DNA of 64,000 bases from Phorcus lineatus (lineage: Eukaryota > Mollusca > Gastropoda > Trochida > Trochidae): positions 21,117,645-21,181,644 of the forward strand of contig OV121088.1 in NCBI GenBank assembly GCA_921293015.1, in the 5' to 3' direction. A program made the translations under genes and the position numbers. The notes under the pieces are model-generated. The model searched no databases, was not told where the DNA came from, and worked only from the letters and a program-made list of their open reading frames with translations. Positions 12,040 to 22,134 of this stretch are shown piece after piece; the stretch's first letter is position 1, and each line of letters starts with the position of its first letter.

Positions 12040-12753
12040 TATCAAAAGGGACAGCACCAGGAGCAAATCCTCGGACTTTTTATTGATGATACAATCAAAG
12101 TTAAATGCTGACAAAGCTTGAAAACTCCATCAACACTTGTTGTATAGCTCACAGGAAACACTAAAAGATTAATGTCTACATTAAATCATAAAGAATTGAA
12201 AGGCGCATGACGAATGACGAACTGCGAAAAGCAAAAAAAATCGCTATTCGTCATTCAAATTTGAAAGGCAAAAAAACATTTTGAAAAGTCAAACAGACAT
12301 TATTTCTATGAATAATCATTGCTTTACATAAGTAAATATGTGTTTGAAGGATTGCAAGTGTGTATTTTCAATTTTGCACATCTCATATTTTTCCGGAAAA
12401 GGTTTTTGTTCTTCTGATTGACCTCTATTCTAGGGGGAAATTTTTCCCACTAAAAGGGACAGCACCAGGAGCAAATCATCGGACTTTCTTTTGATGATAC
12501 AAACAAAGTTAAATGGTTACAAAGCTTGAAAACTCCATCAACACTTGTTGTATAGCTCACAGGAAACACTAAAAGATTAATGGCTACATTAAATCATAAA
12601 GAATTGAAAGGCGAATGACGAATGACGAACTGCGAAAAGCAAAAAAAATCGCTATTCGTCATTCAAATTTGAAAGGCAAAAAAACATTTTGAAAAGTCAA
12701 ACAGACATTATTTCTATGAACAATCATTGCTTTACATAAAGGAATATGTGTTT
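12040..12753 (-). repeat. Inverted copies of the 408-bp repeat, right arm
   Basis: Two units lie in reverse orientation to 6980-8190, recognisable by AGGAGCAAATCCTCGGACT at about 12057 and the related CATCGGAC version near 12475. The spacing is again about 408 bp. The outermost unit is cut inside the repeat (matching the region around 7110-7150) where BEL coding resumes. With the left arm it forms a long inverted repeat able to fold back on itself. Confidence 0.85.
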
Positions 12754-14270
12754 GAAGTTAACTATGGACACCTAAGTAGGGACTGTGCCAAGAAACTTGC
12801 ATGTAAACTCTGTGGAAAGCCACATGCTACTGTTTTACACTCAGCATACAGAAAGCCGTCAGACACAAGTTTCCAGCCGAAAGAAATTGTCAAAATCAAC
12901 CATGTCACTGTTTGGAATGGGAAGAGCAATGGGGCCGGAAAAAGAGTTGTTGGCATAGTGCCAGTGAAAGTGAAATTGCGGAACACAGATGAATATACAG
13001 AGACTTATGCTTTTCTTGATAATGGGAGCTCATCTACCTTTTGCACAGAAAGCTTGATGAAAAGGATGAGAGTGCAAGGGAGAAGATCAAGGATCACTCT
13101 ACACACTTTAGGACAGAAAAAAGAAGTTGACAGCATTATTATCAAGAATCTTGAAGTAAGCAGTCTAGATGGAGATAATGTTATACAACTACCAGAGGTC
13201 TACACACAGAAACAGATACAAGTCTCAAGACATGATATGTATGTACAAGAGGATTTGGAGGCATGGAGTTACCTGAATGAAGTAAGCTTACCTTCAATCA
13301 ATGCTGATGTGGAACTCCTTCTTGGAAATAATGTCCCCAGAGCAATGGAACCATGGCAAGTCATCAATAGTGAAGGAGAAGGACCATATGCTGTCAAGAC
13401 TTGGACAATAAGTAACCATTTTAGAGAATGCAGTGATTTTCATGGCATACCACAGTTTTCAGTCAATAGAATCTGGGTTGAGAGTGATACAGAGTTGAAT
13501 AAACAGCTGAGAGATAATTTCAACTATGATTTTAGCGAACGAACAGTGGAGGAGAAGCCAGAAATGTTGCAAGAAGATAAACATTTTCTCAAAATCATTT
13601 AAATTTCTGTTAAAATGAAAGATGGACATTATCAGTTGGATTTACTCTTTCGCGATCAAGACCTGTTATTCCCAAACAACAAGCCACAAGCAATCGAAAG
13701 AATGAACTCTTTGTAGAAAAAGCTTCAGAAAAATGAACAATATTACAAAGATTACAAAGGCTTTATTGACATGTTTCTGGAGAAAGGTTATGCTCAGAAA
13801 GTTCCTGATGACAAGTTGGACCGGTCGGATGGAAGAGTTTGGTATTTGATTCATCACGGTATATATCATCCGAAAAAGCCGCAGAAAATAAGAGTTGTGT
13901 TTGATTGTTCAGCAAGGTACCAAGGCACTTCATTAAATGACCAACTAATACAAGGACCGGATCTTACCAACATACTTCTTGGAGTTTTACTTAGATTCAG
14001 ACAGGAGCCAGTAGCTATGATGTCTGACATAGAAGCCATGTTCTATCAAGTGAATGTCAATCCAGATGATTATGATGTATTGCGCTTTCTCTGGTGGCCA
14101 GATGGGAATATGAATGAAGACATTGAAGAGTTCCAAATGAAAGTACACATCTTCGGAGCGGCTTCATCACCCAGCTGTTCCGACTTTGCACTTCAACAAA
14201 TAGCCAAAGACAATGGAGACTTGGGCCCAAGCGTGGTCATGACCAATGTGGAAGGTGGCTGGGGGGGGGA
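12754..14270 (+). pseudogene. BEL 1 pol part 1: zinc knuckle, aspartic protease, N-terminal RT
   Basis: BEL coding resumes with the rest of a zinc knuckle (GHLSRDCAK) and a second knuckle (CKLCGKPHATVLH). The DUF1758-type retropepsin has its active site at AFLDNGSSSTFC, about 13011. Then comes a linker and the RT fingers/palm: WYLIHHGIYHPKK about 13840, RVVFDCSA about 13893 and SDIEAMFYQV about 14025 (first catalytic Asp). In-frame stops occur at 13600-13602 and 13714-13716. After FALQQIAKDNGD (about 14215) the sequence jumps to the region downstream of RNase H, so the YxDD box, RT connection and RNase H are deleted. No cDNA could be made from this copy. Confidence 0.88.
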
Positions 14271-15904
14271 CCACATTTTCTTAAGGATCCAGAGGAAAAT
14301 TGGCCAAAACAGAACTTGAACATCTCACCAGATTGTCAGAATGATCCTGAGGTGAAATTGGTTTGTACAAACCATTTGTCTACAGCTGAAGCACCAGAAA
14401 CAGTTCAGAAATTGCTCGACCACTATTCTGATTGGTTTTGCCTGAAAAAAGCTGTCGCATGGATACTGAGGATCAAGACTGAAACGATTAACAGATCTAA
14501 GCAGCAAACCACTAGATATAATCTGAGGTCAAGAAAATCATCAGTGAAAGTTTGCAACTCCCTAACTGTGAGAGATTTGGAAAATGCTGAAACAGCAATT
14601 CTTAAGTTTGTTCAGGGACAAGCCTTCGCAGAAGAAATACACTTTCTCAGCCAAGAAAACAAACCTCATCACAAAGTCAAGAAGAGGAAACCTTTGTATA
14701 GACTCGACCCTGTTCTCAAAGATGATATCCTGCATTGGAAGAGCAAAACTCAATGAATTGTCAAAATATCCGATCATCTTGCCGAAGAAAAGTCATGTGT
14801 CAACTTTAATCATACAACACATTCATCAAGTAGCTGGACATATGGGAAGAAATTACATTCTCGCTCAACTGGCAGAGAGATATTGGATCTTGAGAGCAAA
14901 CTCTGCAGTTCGAAGCATATTGAACAAATGTATCACTTGTCGGCGCTACCATTCCAGGACTAGTGAACCAGAAATGGCGGACCTGCCAAGTGATCGTTTG
15001 ATATCTACAGAGCCGCCCTTCACGTATGTGGGAATTGACTATTTCGGTCCATTTGTGGTAAAGAGAGCAAGAAGTCAGGTTAAAAGGTAAGGAGTCCTTT
15101 TCACATGTTTGACAGTCCGGGCCATCCATCTCGAAATGGCACATTCTTTGGACACGGATTCCTGCATATGTGCTATTCGCAGATTCATTGCACGAAGAGG
15201 ACAAGTCAAATTATTACGTTCGGATAATGGAACAAATTTGGTTGCTTCAGAAAGAGAACTTAGGGAACAGTTCAAAAAGTGGAATCAGCGAAAAATTCAT
15301 GAAACAATGTTGCAGAGGAACATAGACTGGATATTCAATCCACCAACAGCATCACATTTTGGAGGTGTCTGGGAAAGACAAATAAACACTGTTCGAAAAG
15401 TGCTTTCTGGATTTGTGAAAGAACAGGTTCTTGATGATGAAAGCTTACACACAGTTTTCTGTGAGATAGAGGCTATTATAAATAGCAGACCCATTTCCAC
15501 AATATCCAGTGATCCACAGGATTTGACTCCATTGACCCCAAATCATCTTATTCTGCTCAAAGAACCTGCAAAACTGCCACCGGGATTGTTTCAAAATGAA
15601 GACCAGTATGCGAAACGCCGATGGCGACATGTCAGATTTATTTTGGAAGAGATGGGTTCGAGAGTATTTGCAATTATGTCAGCAGAGATAAAAATGGATT
15701 GAACCTAAAAGAAATCTCCAGGTAGGGGATATTGTGTTAGTTGTGGACAGTCTATTGCCTAGATGCTCCTGGGCCATGGGGCGTGTTTTGAATGTGTATT
15801 CTGACAAACGAGGTCATGTGCGCCAGGTACAAGTAAAAACAAAAACCAGTATTATAGACAGACCAGTTAGCAAATTGTGTTTACTGCTAGAGAATGAGCA
15901 GTAA
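14271..15904 (+). pseudogene. BEL 1 pol part 2: integrase and C-terminal domain
   Basis: Coding picks up in another frame at GPHFLKDPEENWP (about 14268). The integrase zinc-binding domain follows in its usual HH-CC layout: IIQHIHQVAGHMGRNY about 14810 and CITCRRYHS about 14935. The catalytic core has GIDYFGPFV (about 15030, first Asp), RSDNGTN (about 15218, second Asp) and FNPPTASHFGGVWER. The Glu lies in CEIEAIINSRP (about 15463). A one-base shift near 15690 leads to the C-terminal DUF5641-type domain (NLQVGDIVLVVDS to RPVSKLCLL), ending at TAA 15902-15904. Stop 15088-15090 and a shift near 14735 inactivate it. All three DDE residues are still readable. Confidence 0.88.
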
Positions 15905-16058
15905 AGCCTCCAAAAAACATTGGTGGTAGTATTATTATACCAGGTAAAAGTGACAATATGCACTCTAACTCTAGTGACTGTTAATGTAAACAAGTTTTCA
16001 GATGTAGCAGGGACCCTATACTAATCTGTCGCTGCTCACCATGACGTTGTGAAATTCC

Positions 16059-16150
16059 AGTTTGCCTGTGTTGCCGCAGGCCATGTTTCAGTTTGCCTGC
16101 CTTGCCGCAGGCCACATACATAAGTTTGCCTGCCTTGCCGCAGGCCACAT
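16059..16150 (+). repeat. 33-bp hairpin repeats, first block (3 copies)
   Basis: Units start AGTTTGCCTGCCTTGCCGCAGG at about 16059, 16090 and 16123. Each unit contains GCCTGC-cttgcc-GCAGGC, a 6-bp perfect stem with a 6-base loop. The block belongs to the 3' noncoding region of BEL 1 and continues at 17367. Confidence 0.8.
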
Positions 16151-16156
16151 ATAGAG

Positions 16157-16298
16157 AATACTAAACGACGTTCAGTTTAATAACATATGTATGAAACGAG
16201 TGGATGGTATTCGTATTTAACGAGCGAAAGCGAGTTAAATACCAATACTATCCACGAGTTTCATAAATATGTTATTAAACTGGACGAAGTTTAGTATT
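16157..16298. repeat. 142-bp near-perfect palindrome
   Basis: Two 68-base arms (16157-16224 and 16231-16298) around the loop CGAAAG pair with about nine mismatches by eye. The outer ends read AATACTAAAC and its complement. It lies where the 33-bp array is interrupted, so it probably forms one end of an inserted non-autonomous element. Confidence 0.8.
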
Positions 16299-17366
16299 TT
16301 ATTTATTACACTCTTTAGATTAATAATATAAAATGAAAATCATGTTTACTCTCAATTCTCGAAGTTGTGCGTAGGAATACAATTCTTACAATCGACGCAT
16401 AACGTCATTAGACTGCATTGGAGAAATAGGTCAAGAGCAAGTCCGTTTATAACAGCTTTCATTTTGAACAATACAAATGGAAGGCACTCAGTAACTACGA
16501 ACACAAATTGGCGAGTTAACAAAACATAACATCAGTCACTGAATTACTTGAATGAACGTTACTGAATTATGTGAATGAATGTCACGTGATCGGGACGTCA
16601 TTGGAATGTGAGTTTTGAAGCGCGATTCATTTAGTTTGAGTTAGTAGCAGTGGGAAGAACACTGTCCTTGTTGTTGCTGATGAAGTTAACATTGATGACC
16701 CAGGTGCTAAAGGAACCACCGAAGATCGAGTTGATTGATCGAAATTCGGAAGCACTGACGCTAACAGTTCTAGAATCTACCGAAATCGGCAGGGATGTTC
16801 TTGCCCGATCTACTGGCGAAAGCCCGCTTGACCCGGATTCGGAGGTCATGTTTACATTTGAAGAAGATGGACGTTGGTTAATAATTGTGCTGATATCTCT
16901 GAGCTGTTTCTTGGACAACTGAGAGTAATTATTTATGCTTTGCATATTTTTCTGACCACTAATTTGCATTATTTGATTGGGAGGAATGTTACTCTCCGAC
17001 AAAGTTTGGACCTAATAATTTCGGGCTGAGTGGTTTATGAGACGCTTACAATCAAGCTTGGTTAACGGGTATTTTCTAGCTAAATAAAATACAAAAAAAG
17101 ATTAAATCTGATGGTTTTGTTTGATCAAGTTTATTTATAAACAGCTAAACATGTTTTCAAAAAGAATTGTACTTTTATCTCGTAGTTTAGAGAACAATAT
17201 TTTTGACAGTCACCATTTTGACATCATCACGTGGTAACTTGTCATTTGACTACAGGAAAATAGTTCCGGATGCGATCGCTTTCACGTGCAATGTTTCACA
17301 ACAGTGTTGAATAACATGTCATTGTTTCACAACTGTAGCATCTCCAACGAGAGTGTAATAAATAGA
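16299..17366 (-). other. Probable insertion between the two 33-bp blocks, with a Ser-rich ORF
   Basis: Together with the palindrome, this stretch separates two blocks of the same array. On the minus strand a 123-codon frame (17002-16631) starts MSESNIPPNQ and is Ser/Asn-rich with plausible protein composition. I do not recognise a domain. It could be the N-terminus of the inserted element's protein or a chance frame. The right boundary, about 17045-17366, was not resolved. Confidence 0.35.
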
Positions 17367-17630
17367 AGTTTGCCTGCCTTGCCGCAGGCCACATACAGAA
17401 GTTTGCCTGCCCTGTCGCAGGCCATATACAGAAGTTTGCCTGCTTTGACGCAGGCCATATACAGAAGTTTGCCTGCCTTGCCGCAGGCCACATTCAGAAG
17501 TTTGCCTGCCTTGCCGCAGGCCACATACAGAAGTTTGCCTGCCTTGTCGCAGGCCATACAGAAGTTTGCCTGCCTTGTCGCAGGCCATGTAACAGAGACT
17601 TACAGGTTTGCCATTGTTGTTGCAGGCAAG
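17367..17630 (+). repeat. 33-bp hairpin repeats, second block (7-8 copies)
   Basis: Units begin at about 17367, 17400, 17433, 17466, 17499, 17532 and 17562 (one unit is 30 bp), plus a decayed eighth at about 17605. Because 33 is a multiple of three, long frames stay open on both strands here (for example 17286-17645 plus, 17588-17319 minus), but these are repeat artefacts. Confidence 0.9.
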
Positions 17631-17968
17631 CTAAGGACTTTATGATTTGCAAGAGTCTAAGTGTAATATCAGTGTGCTTGTGGATTAATGGACTTTAGTG
17701 CAACAGGGAAATGGGAAATGAGGAATTCATTTCAGTTTTCATGATCAAATTGAAGATCTATTATGAGTTTTGAAATTGAAGCTAACAGTTTCCTTAAATG
17801 AATTATTATTTTGTAAAATTTTGATATGTTAACAAAGTGAGTAAACATTCTTTAATTTTAAAAGTGAAAATCTATAGGAATTATTTCATTATGATATATG
17901 GTATTCATGGCACTTATTTCTATTGATAAGTAATAAGTTACAGGTTGTCACTTATTAGGGGCCCGGAG
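17631..17968 (+). other. BEL 1 3' noncoding region
   Basis: AT-rich, no ORF of note. It ends in TTAGGGGCCCGGAG immediately before the right LTR. The purine-rich bases are a weak candidate polypurine tract for plus-strand priming. Confidence 0.5.
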
Positions 17969-18215
17969 TGTAAGTGCCAAAAATAGACACGTATGATCAT
18001 GTGACTAGGGGTCATGTGACCTGAGTATTATGCTCGTGCAAGGTGTGCACTTTTTGTATCGATAATGAACGAGAGTAAATGTCGGCTCGCACCGGGGACG
18101 GTTTCCAACCGTTTCGTTTTATCTTTTGCATTAAGAATGAAGGGAAGGAGTTGACCAGAGAACCCTGCCAGCCCACACACACAGAGTTAAATTAGAAGAA
18201 AAGTTGAATCTTACA
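17969..18215 (+). repeat. BEL 1 right LTR (247 bp)
   Basis: It matches 4647-4909, begins TGTAAGTGCC and ends ATCTTACA, and is followed by the GAAAC duplication at 18216-18220. It lacks short segments present in the left LTR near 4690 and 4780. Confidence 0.93.
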
Positions 18216-18703
18216 GAAACCTTATGCCATGTTTATTGGGAATACAAGGTAACCCACACCTTTTCGATGAATCTGGAAAATTGGATTATCCAAAACATAA
18301 TGACATTTGAAATAACAAAAACAATGATTTGGTTTGGGATCTTTTTTGATAATCCATTATTCTTTCATATCATACTATCTGCCAAAAGGTATATTTATCA
18401 ATGTACTTTAAAGAAAATAATACCAAAAGTACATAAAGGTTTTGAAAATCAATTTCATTGTTGAAAAGGACATATCCAAAAGGAATAATAAAATGGATAC
18501 ATTTGAAAACAAATGGCTTCCATTATTCCCAATATTCATTCATTAAGCCAGGAAATAACATTTGCTGGACAACATTGTTCCAAGGCTAGAGACTGCAAGT
18601 TAGATATCCACTGATTTGTTATTATTTGATTGCCGACTGACCTACATATATTTATGAATTCAATGTTACATACTATGGGAACAATAAAAAAAAGAAAAAA
18701 AAG
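18216..18703 (+). pseudogene. Tx1-type LINE, 3' part after the BEL insertion
   Basis: The coding continues in frame from 4646 with CHVYWEYKV and VTHTFSMNLENW, typical of the C-terminal end of this ORF2, and ends at 18462-18464. A 3' untranslated part follows up to CTATGGGAACAATAAAAAAAAG, an A-rich tail at 18683-18703. The same CTATGGGAACAA end recurs in the minus-strand copy at about 46215, which fixes the family's 3' terminus. Confidence 0.85.
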
Positions 18704-18704
18704 A

Positions 18705-18838
18705 GGAGAATTTGGAATATATTTTCGTTGATATTTACAAACAAATCCATTGTGACAGTTCCTTGTCTATTGATAATAATTCTCGCTTTGAAAAAATTGT
18801 TGAAATCATTGTAAAAATTGCCTGAGTTTCTTTAATAC
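18705..18838. repeat. Direct repeat A flanking the LINE ORF1 relic
   Basis: About 130 bp starting GAATTTGGAATATATTTTCG and ending GCCTGAGTTTCTTTAATACAT. It matches 20864-20985 with several substitutions and a ~15-bp indel, in the same orientation. It follows directly on the A-tail of the Tx1 LINE. Confidence 0.75.
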
Positions 18839-20281
18839 ATATATGGGCGGTTTGGGAGGGTAGTGGTGGGGTCGAAGGGGTGGGTTGGTGGTAGCTGTAA
18901 GGTGGGTTGGGTAGTGGTAGAGTCCATAGGCTCTTCCTGGGTGGGGGCTACTTCTGTTACTGAGATAGTTGTACAGCGGCGTTTGGAAGTAGATGGGTTG
19001 GGTTGGGTCTGGGAAGATGAATGGAGGGGGAGGGGGCATAAGGGTGGTGGGTGATGGGTCGGCAGGTAAAGGATCACCCCTTACGGTGTGGGAAGGGAGG
19101 GCTGATCCTGTGGGGGCTGGGGGTGGAGGTTTAGCTGCGGTAGGTTTAGGTGGTGGGTTATCCTACCTAGTGCGGGGGTTGTAGTTGGGAAAGAGTTTAT
19201 GGTTTAAGGTTTTATGTTGTTTGTTGGGGCAAGCAAAGGAGACGGAGGTGTGTCCATCCACGTTGCAGTGAATACAGTGAGGCTCACATGTGTCCTCGGG
19301 CACTCACTCTGTCCGCATGTAGCACACCTCTTGTTTCCCCTGCATTGCGCCCCTGTGTGGTTGTATTTTAAGCAATTGCTGCATTGAATTGCATGTTGGC
19401 AGTAGGCCGAATGGTGCGTGCTTAAGTGCCGAAAATGATGGAAGAAGGGAGATTGGTCTATTAAAGTAAAGAGTCACAGTTTTGAGTGGGATTATTTTAC
19501 TACTGTCAGAGGATTTTGCGGTATTACAGTATTTTGAGCTATGGCGCTGGGCCTTTGATTTGGAGTTGGTTAGGTTTATTTACCTCTAAGCGGTAGTATT
19601 GAAGAGTTTCTCATCCTCATAAGGAGGGAAGACTGTGGTCCCACGTGACTCTGTTTTCCAAGGGTAGTTTGGAATACCACATAGAAAGATAGGATGGTTT
19701 TAGATGTTTTGGTGGCTTCGGCCGAAATGAAATTTAGAAATTGAATTTTGAAGCCTGTTCCTGGTGGTTTTATTTGTTTGATTTTGATGCCGTGGGTCGT
19801 TAGGAAGGTGCCACTCTCACGGGTGAGTTCCTTTGACAGGCGGATTCCCTTTGAGACGGCAAACAAAAGCAATGTGATGGGAGTGACTATGTTTTGCGGT
19901 GTGTTTGCTTTAGGAGATGTTGGTTGGTGTTGTGGGTGATGATTGGTGAGGTGAATTTGAGTGGGGGGAATTGGCGGGCTTGCGCTTAATTTGGGCAGTT
20001 TGAAAGTTGCCTACTGGGTTTTGGTTGGTTTTAGGAGTTGTAGTAGGAAATTCCTAGTTTGAGTTTAGGTTAAGATGAGAATTTAGATTTTGTGGTTTTG
20101 GTGAAGTTGAAGTTTGATTTAAGTTTAGATTTTGTTGAGGAGAATCCTCGTTTTGGTTTGGAGATGAGTTAGGGTTTGAGGTTTTAGATGAGTTTGATTT
20201 ATATTGTTGGAGAAATGTGGCCGAGGCCACTGGTGTAAGGCATGTTAGGCTATAAGACCTGGCTCTCCCGGAGGTGGCCAT
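18839..20281 (-). pseudogene. LINE ORF1 (Gag-like, CCHC zinc knuckles), decayed
   Basis: On the minus strand a frame opens at 20281 (MATSGRARSYSL). It is followed by an Asn/Gln/Pro-rich stretch, then a conserved-looking block at 19872-19576 (GIKIKQIKPPGTGFK). Next come zinc knuckles around 19395-19230, including CSNCLKYNHTGAQC and CIHCNVDGHTSVSFAC in shifted frames, and a Pro-rich tail at 19077-18832. Such ORF1 proteins bind the element's RNA. Several frameshifts and stops break it and no ORF2 follows. The plus strand is unusually G-rich here because of the Pro codons. The clade (I/Jockey-like) is only a guess. Confidence 0.65.
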
Positions 20282-20863
20282 TATTTAGACGTAAGCTTTA
20301 GGGATGTGTAACCTTAGTTTTAGGATATGTTTAGGTATAAAGGAGAAGTAAGTACCTTAAGTGTAGAGGTGGGAAGTCCTGGTCGGGACGTCCTGACGAA
20401 GCTTGAGAATCCTGGAGTATGGATGAGGCTGCGAGCTGGAGCGCTGGAGGCAGGTGTGTTCAGCTAGAGAGCCGAATTGCCAATGATAATGCGTGCACGC
20501 TAGACCAACACATTTATGTACAAATTTGATAATGACAGACGGGAAGCACTGGGAAGTAGAGAAGCGATAGATCACGCGGCCGAACGTCTAATAAAAGATA
20601 ATAAGTAAGTGAAATAAGTGAATGGAATGTACTCTCCATCTGCCTAGCCTGGCTAGACTAAAATTAAGTCTATGAAATATTTTGATAATTTACCGTTCCT
20701 TCATCCATAACATTATTTTCTTTGGGCTCCTAATATGTGTATGCAGTCAAACCTAGACTCCTTTTTATAAACAGTCATGAATCTTGACTATAGCCTGGCC
20801 GGCGGTTTTTTACAACAGAGACAAGCATAATTGTAAGAGAATTTTACATTGATTTCACATGAA
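20282..20863 (-). other. Probable 5' untranslated part of the LINE ORF1 relic and flank
   Basis: No ORF with a recognisable motif. A GC-richer patch at 20380-20580 may be the element's 5' UTR/promoter. The stretch ends at direct repeat B. Confidence 0.35.
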
Positions 20864-20985
20864 GAATTTGGAATATATTTTCGTTGATAATTTACAAACG
20901 AATCCACTGTGACAGTTCCTTGTCTCGCTTTGAAATTTTTTTGAAATCGTTGTAAAAATTGCCTGAGTTTCTTTAAAACATTTAT
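20864..20985. repeat. Direct repeat B flanking the LINE ORF1 relic
   Basis: Second copy of the 18705-18838 sequence. Both copies end at the same ...TTTCTTTAAxACAT point, as would be expected of a long target-site duplication around the inserted LINE relic. Confidence 0.75.
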
Positions 20986-21730
20986 CGTATCGTTATAAAA
21001 CAAATGAGTTTTGAAATTATCCCTAAATATCGTGTCTGATCCAGATCATGTAGTGTGAGGTGAGTGAGTTTGTTAAGTTCCCTTCGGGTAGAAAATATCT
21101 ATTACGTTTTAAAACCAATGGGAGTAAAATTATTATTATATTATGTCATATATCTGTAGATATTGTCTATTATAGCCTATAGATTTCGCGATCCAGTGAC
21201 CCCTAATAAGGGCCAAAGGCGCCACACCCTATAAACTTATTTTCATGTTCTTTCGAAATCCAGAAGCAAAACGGCTAGAAAGCTGAAACCTTGTATAAAG
21301 ACTCTTAATTTAGCTGGTGGGAATTGTAACTAATAGATTTGTCGGCCATGTGACACCTTATAAGGGCAACAGAAGCAACAGTCATACACATCTTGTATAC
21401 AGACTCCCTACCTGAAAGGGATTATAATATGTATACAGATTTGGTATTCTGTGGCCCCTCAAATAGTAGCCATTGACCATTTATATTATACATTATAGAT
21501 AGGCTGATGAGATACAGAGCCAATTGCTCTATTTTTGTTGTTGAAGATACTCCATGTCTGGTTATTCTAAAAGGAAGTTTAGTCTAAGCTTCACGTCTTC
21601 TAACTTCATAGTCTTCAATACTTAATACCTGGCAGCTGAACAGCAATCTCCAGATTGTGAAATTATGAATATATATATACGATGCTACACCTGTAGAAAT
21701 AGTTCAAAGTAAACAATAAACGCTATTTTT
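20986..21730. other. No gene seen
   Basis: AT-rich DNA. Two phrases of the type CCCCTAATAAGGGC and CACCTTATAAGGGCAA (about 21200 and 21355) suggest a decayed repeat. Nothing else stands out. Confidence 0.4.
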
Positions 21731-22030
21731 GTGAAAGAAAACATGAATTGCCATTCAAGAAATATCATCTATGTAATCATGTGCGAAAGGTGCAGTGAAT
21801 TATACATTGGCAAGGCAGAGAGACGTTTAAATGAAAGAATGAATCCACATCGTTCGCAAATCAACCGGTCCCAAAATAGAACTATCCTTTTAAATAGTCA
21901 CTTGGAAAAGTGTTCTGGAGGAAGATATAGATTCCTTCCATTTTATAAAATAAAATACGATAATCCGCGGCTACTTGAATTGATGGAAAGTGAATTCATA
22001 AAACAGTCTTTACTGAACGCTAAAATGTAA
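21731..22030 (+). pseudogene. Penelope-like element GIY-YIG endonuclease domain, isolated fragment
   Basis: The 99-residue frame contains NIIYVIMCERCSELYIGKAE and RRLNERMNPHRSQI, followed by HLEKCSGG and PFYKI. These are the GIY-YIG core (with the Cys pair in CERC) and downstream blocks of the endonuclease that ends Penelope-like retroelement proteins. No RT precedes it, so this is a 3'-end fragment. The last residues (ELMESEFIKQSLLNAKM) match the usual C-terminus, so the stop at 22028-22030 is probably the real one. Confidence 0.75.
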
Positions 22031-22134
22031 ATTTCCTTGAACTCATGCTCATGACGCATTTACCTCTATGATGTCATAAAGAGCGCCACGTCACGTCACA
22101 ATCAACGTGATTACAACTGACAATTAGAGTCTAA

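Larger units (their letters stand above)
6741..12753 (+). mobile_element. Nested piggyBac-bearing element with long repeated inverted arms
   Basis: About 6 kb of foreign DNA interrupts the gag zinc-knuckle coding of BEL 1. The left arm holds three head-to-tail ~408-bp repeats (6980-8190). The right arm holds two copies of the same repeat in inverted orientation (12040-12753). A piggyBac transposase relic lies between them (10631-11935). The boundaries are inferred from where BEL coding stops (DCYS, about 6740) and resumes (NYGHLSRDC, from about 12757). GTTAAC sits at the right junction, and piggyBac targets TTAA, but no matching TTAA is visible at the left junction. The left end or the right arm has therefore been altered, or the arms belong to a second element. 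Confidence 0.65.
4647..18215 (+). mobile_element. BEL/Pao LTR retrotransposon 1, with nested insertions
   Basis: A complete but dead element of 13.6 kb, of which about 6 kb is a nested DNA transposon. The order is left LTR, leader, gag, [nested element], zinc knuckle, aspartic protease, RT remnant, integrase, C-terminal DUF5641-type domain, noncoding 3' region with repeats, right LTR. The order protease-RT-RNase H-integrase and the protein motifs are those of BEL/Pao, not Gypsy or Copia. Both LTRs begin TGTAAG and end CTTACA, and the 5-bp GAAAC duplication flanks them. The two LTRs differ by only about five substitutions and a few short indels by eye, so the insertion is fairly young, while its genes already carry stops and a large RT deletion. 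Confidence 0.92.

Noticed and set aside
16059-17608. Regularly spaced 33-bp repeats with internal hairpins, reminiscent of a CRISPR array
   Set aside because: There are no unique spacers between repeats, no cas genes, and the context is an animal retrotransposon.
17286-17645. 119-codon frame with repeating LPALPQATYRS residues
   Set aside because: It is a translation of the 33-bp repeat array; equally long frames exist on the opposite strand.
18863-19184. Gly/Val/Trp-rich plus-strand frames
   Set aside because: Antisense of the Pro-rich tail of the LINE ORF1 relic; composition is due to G-richness.
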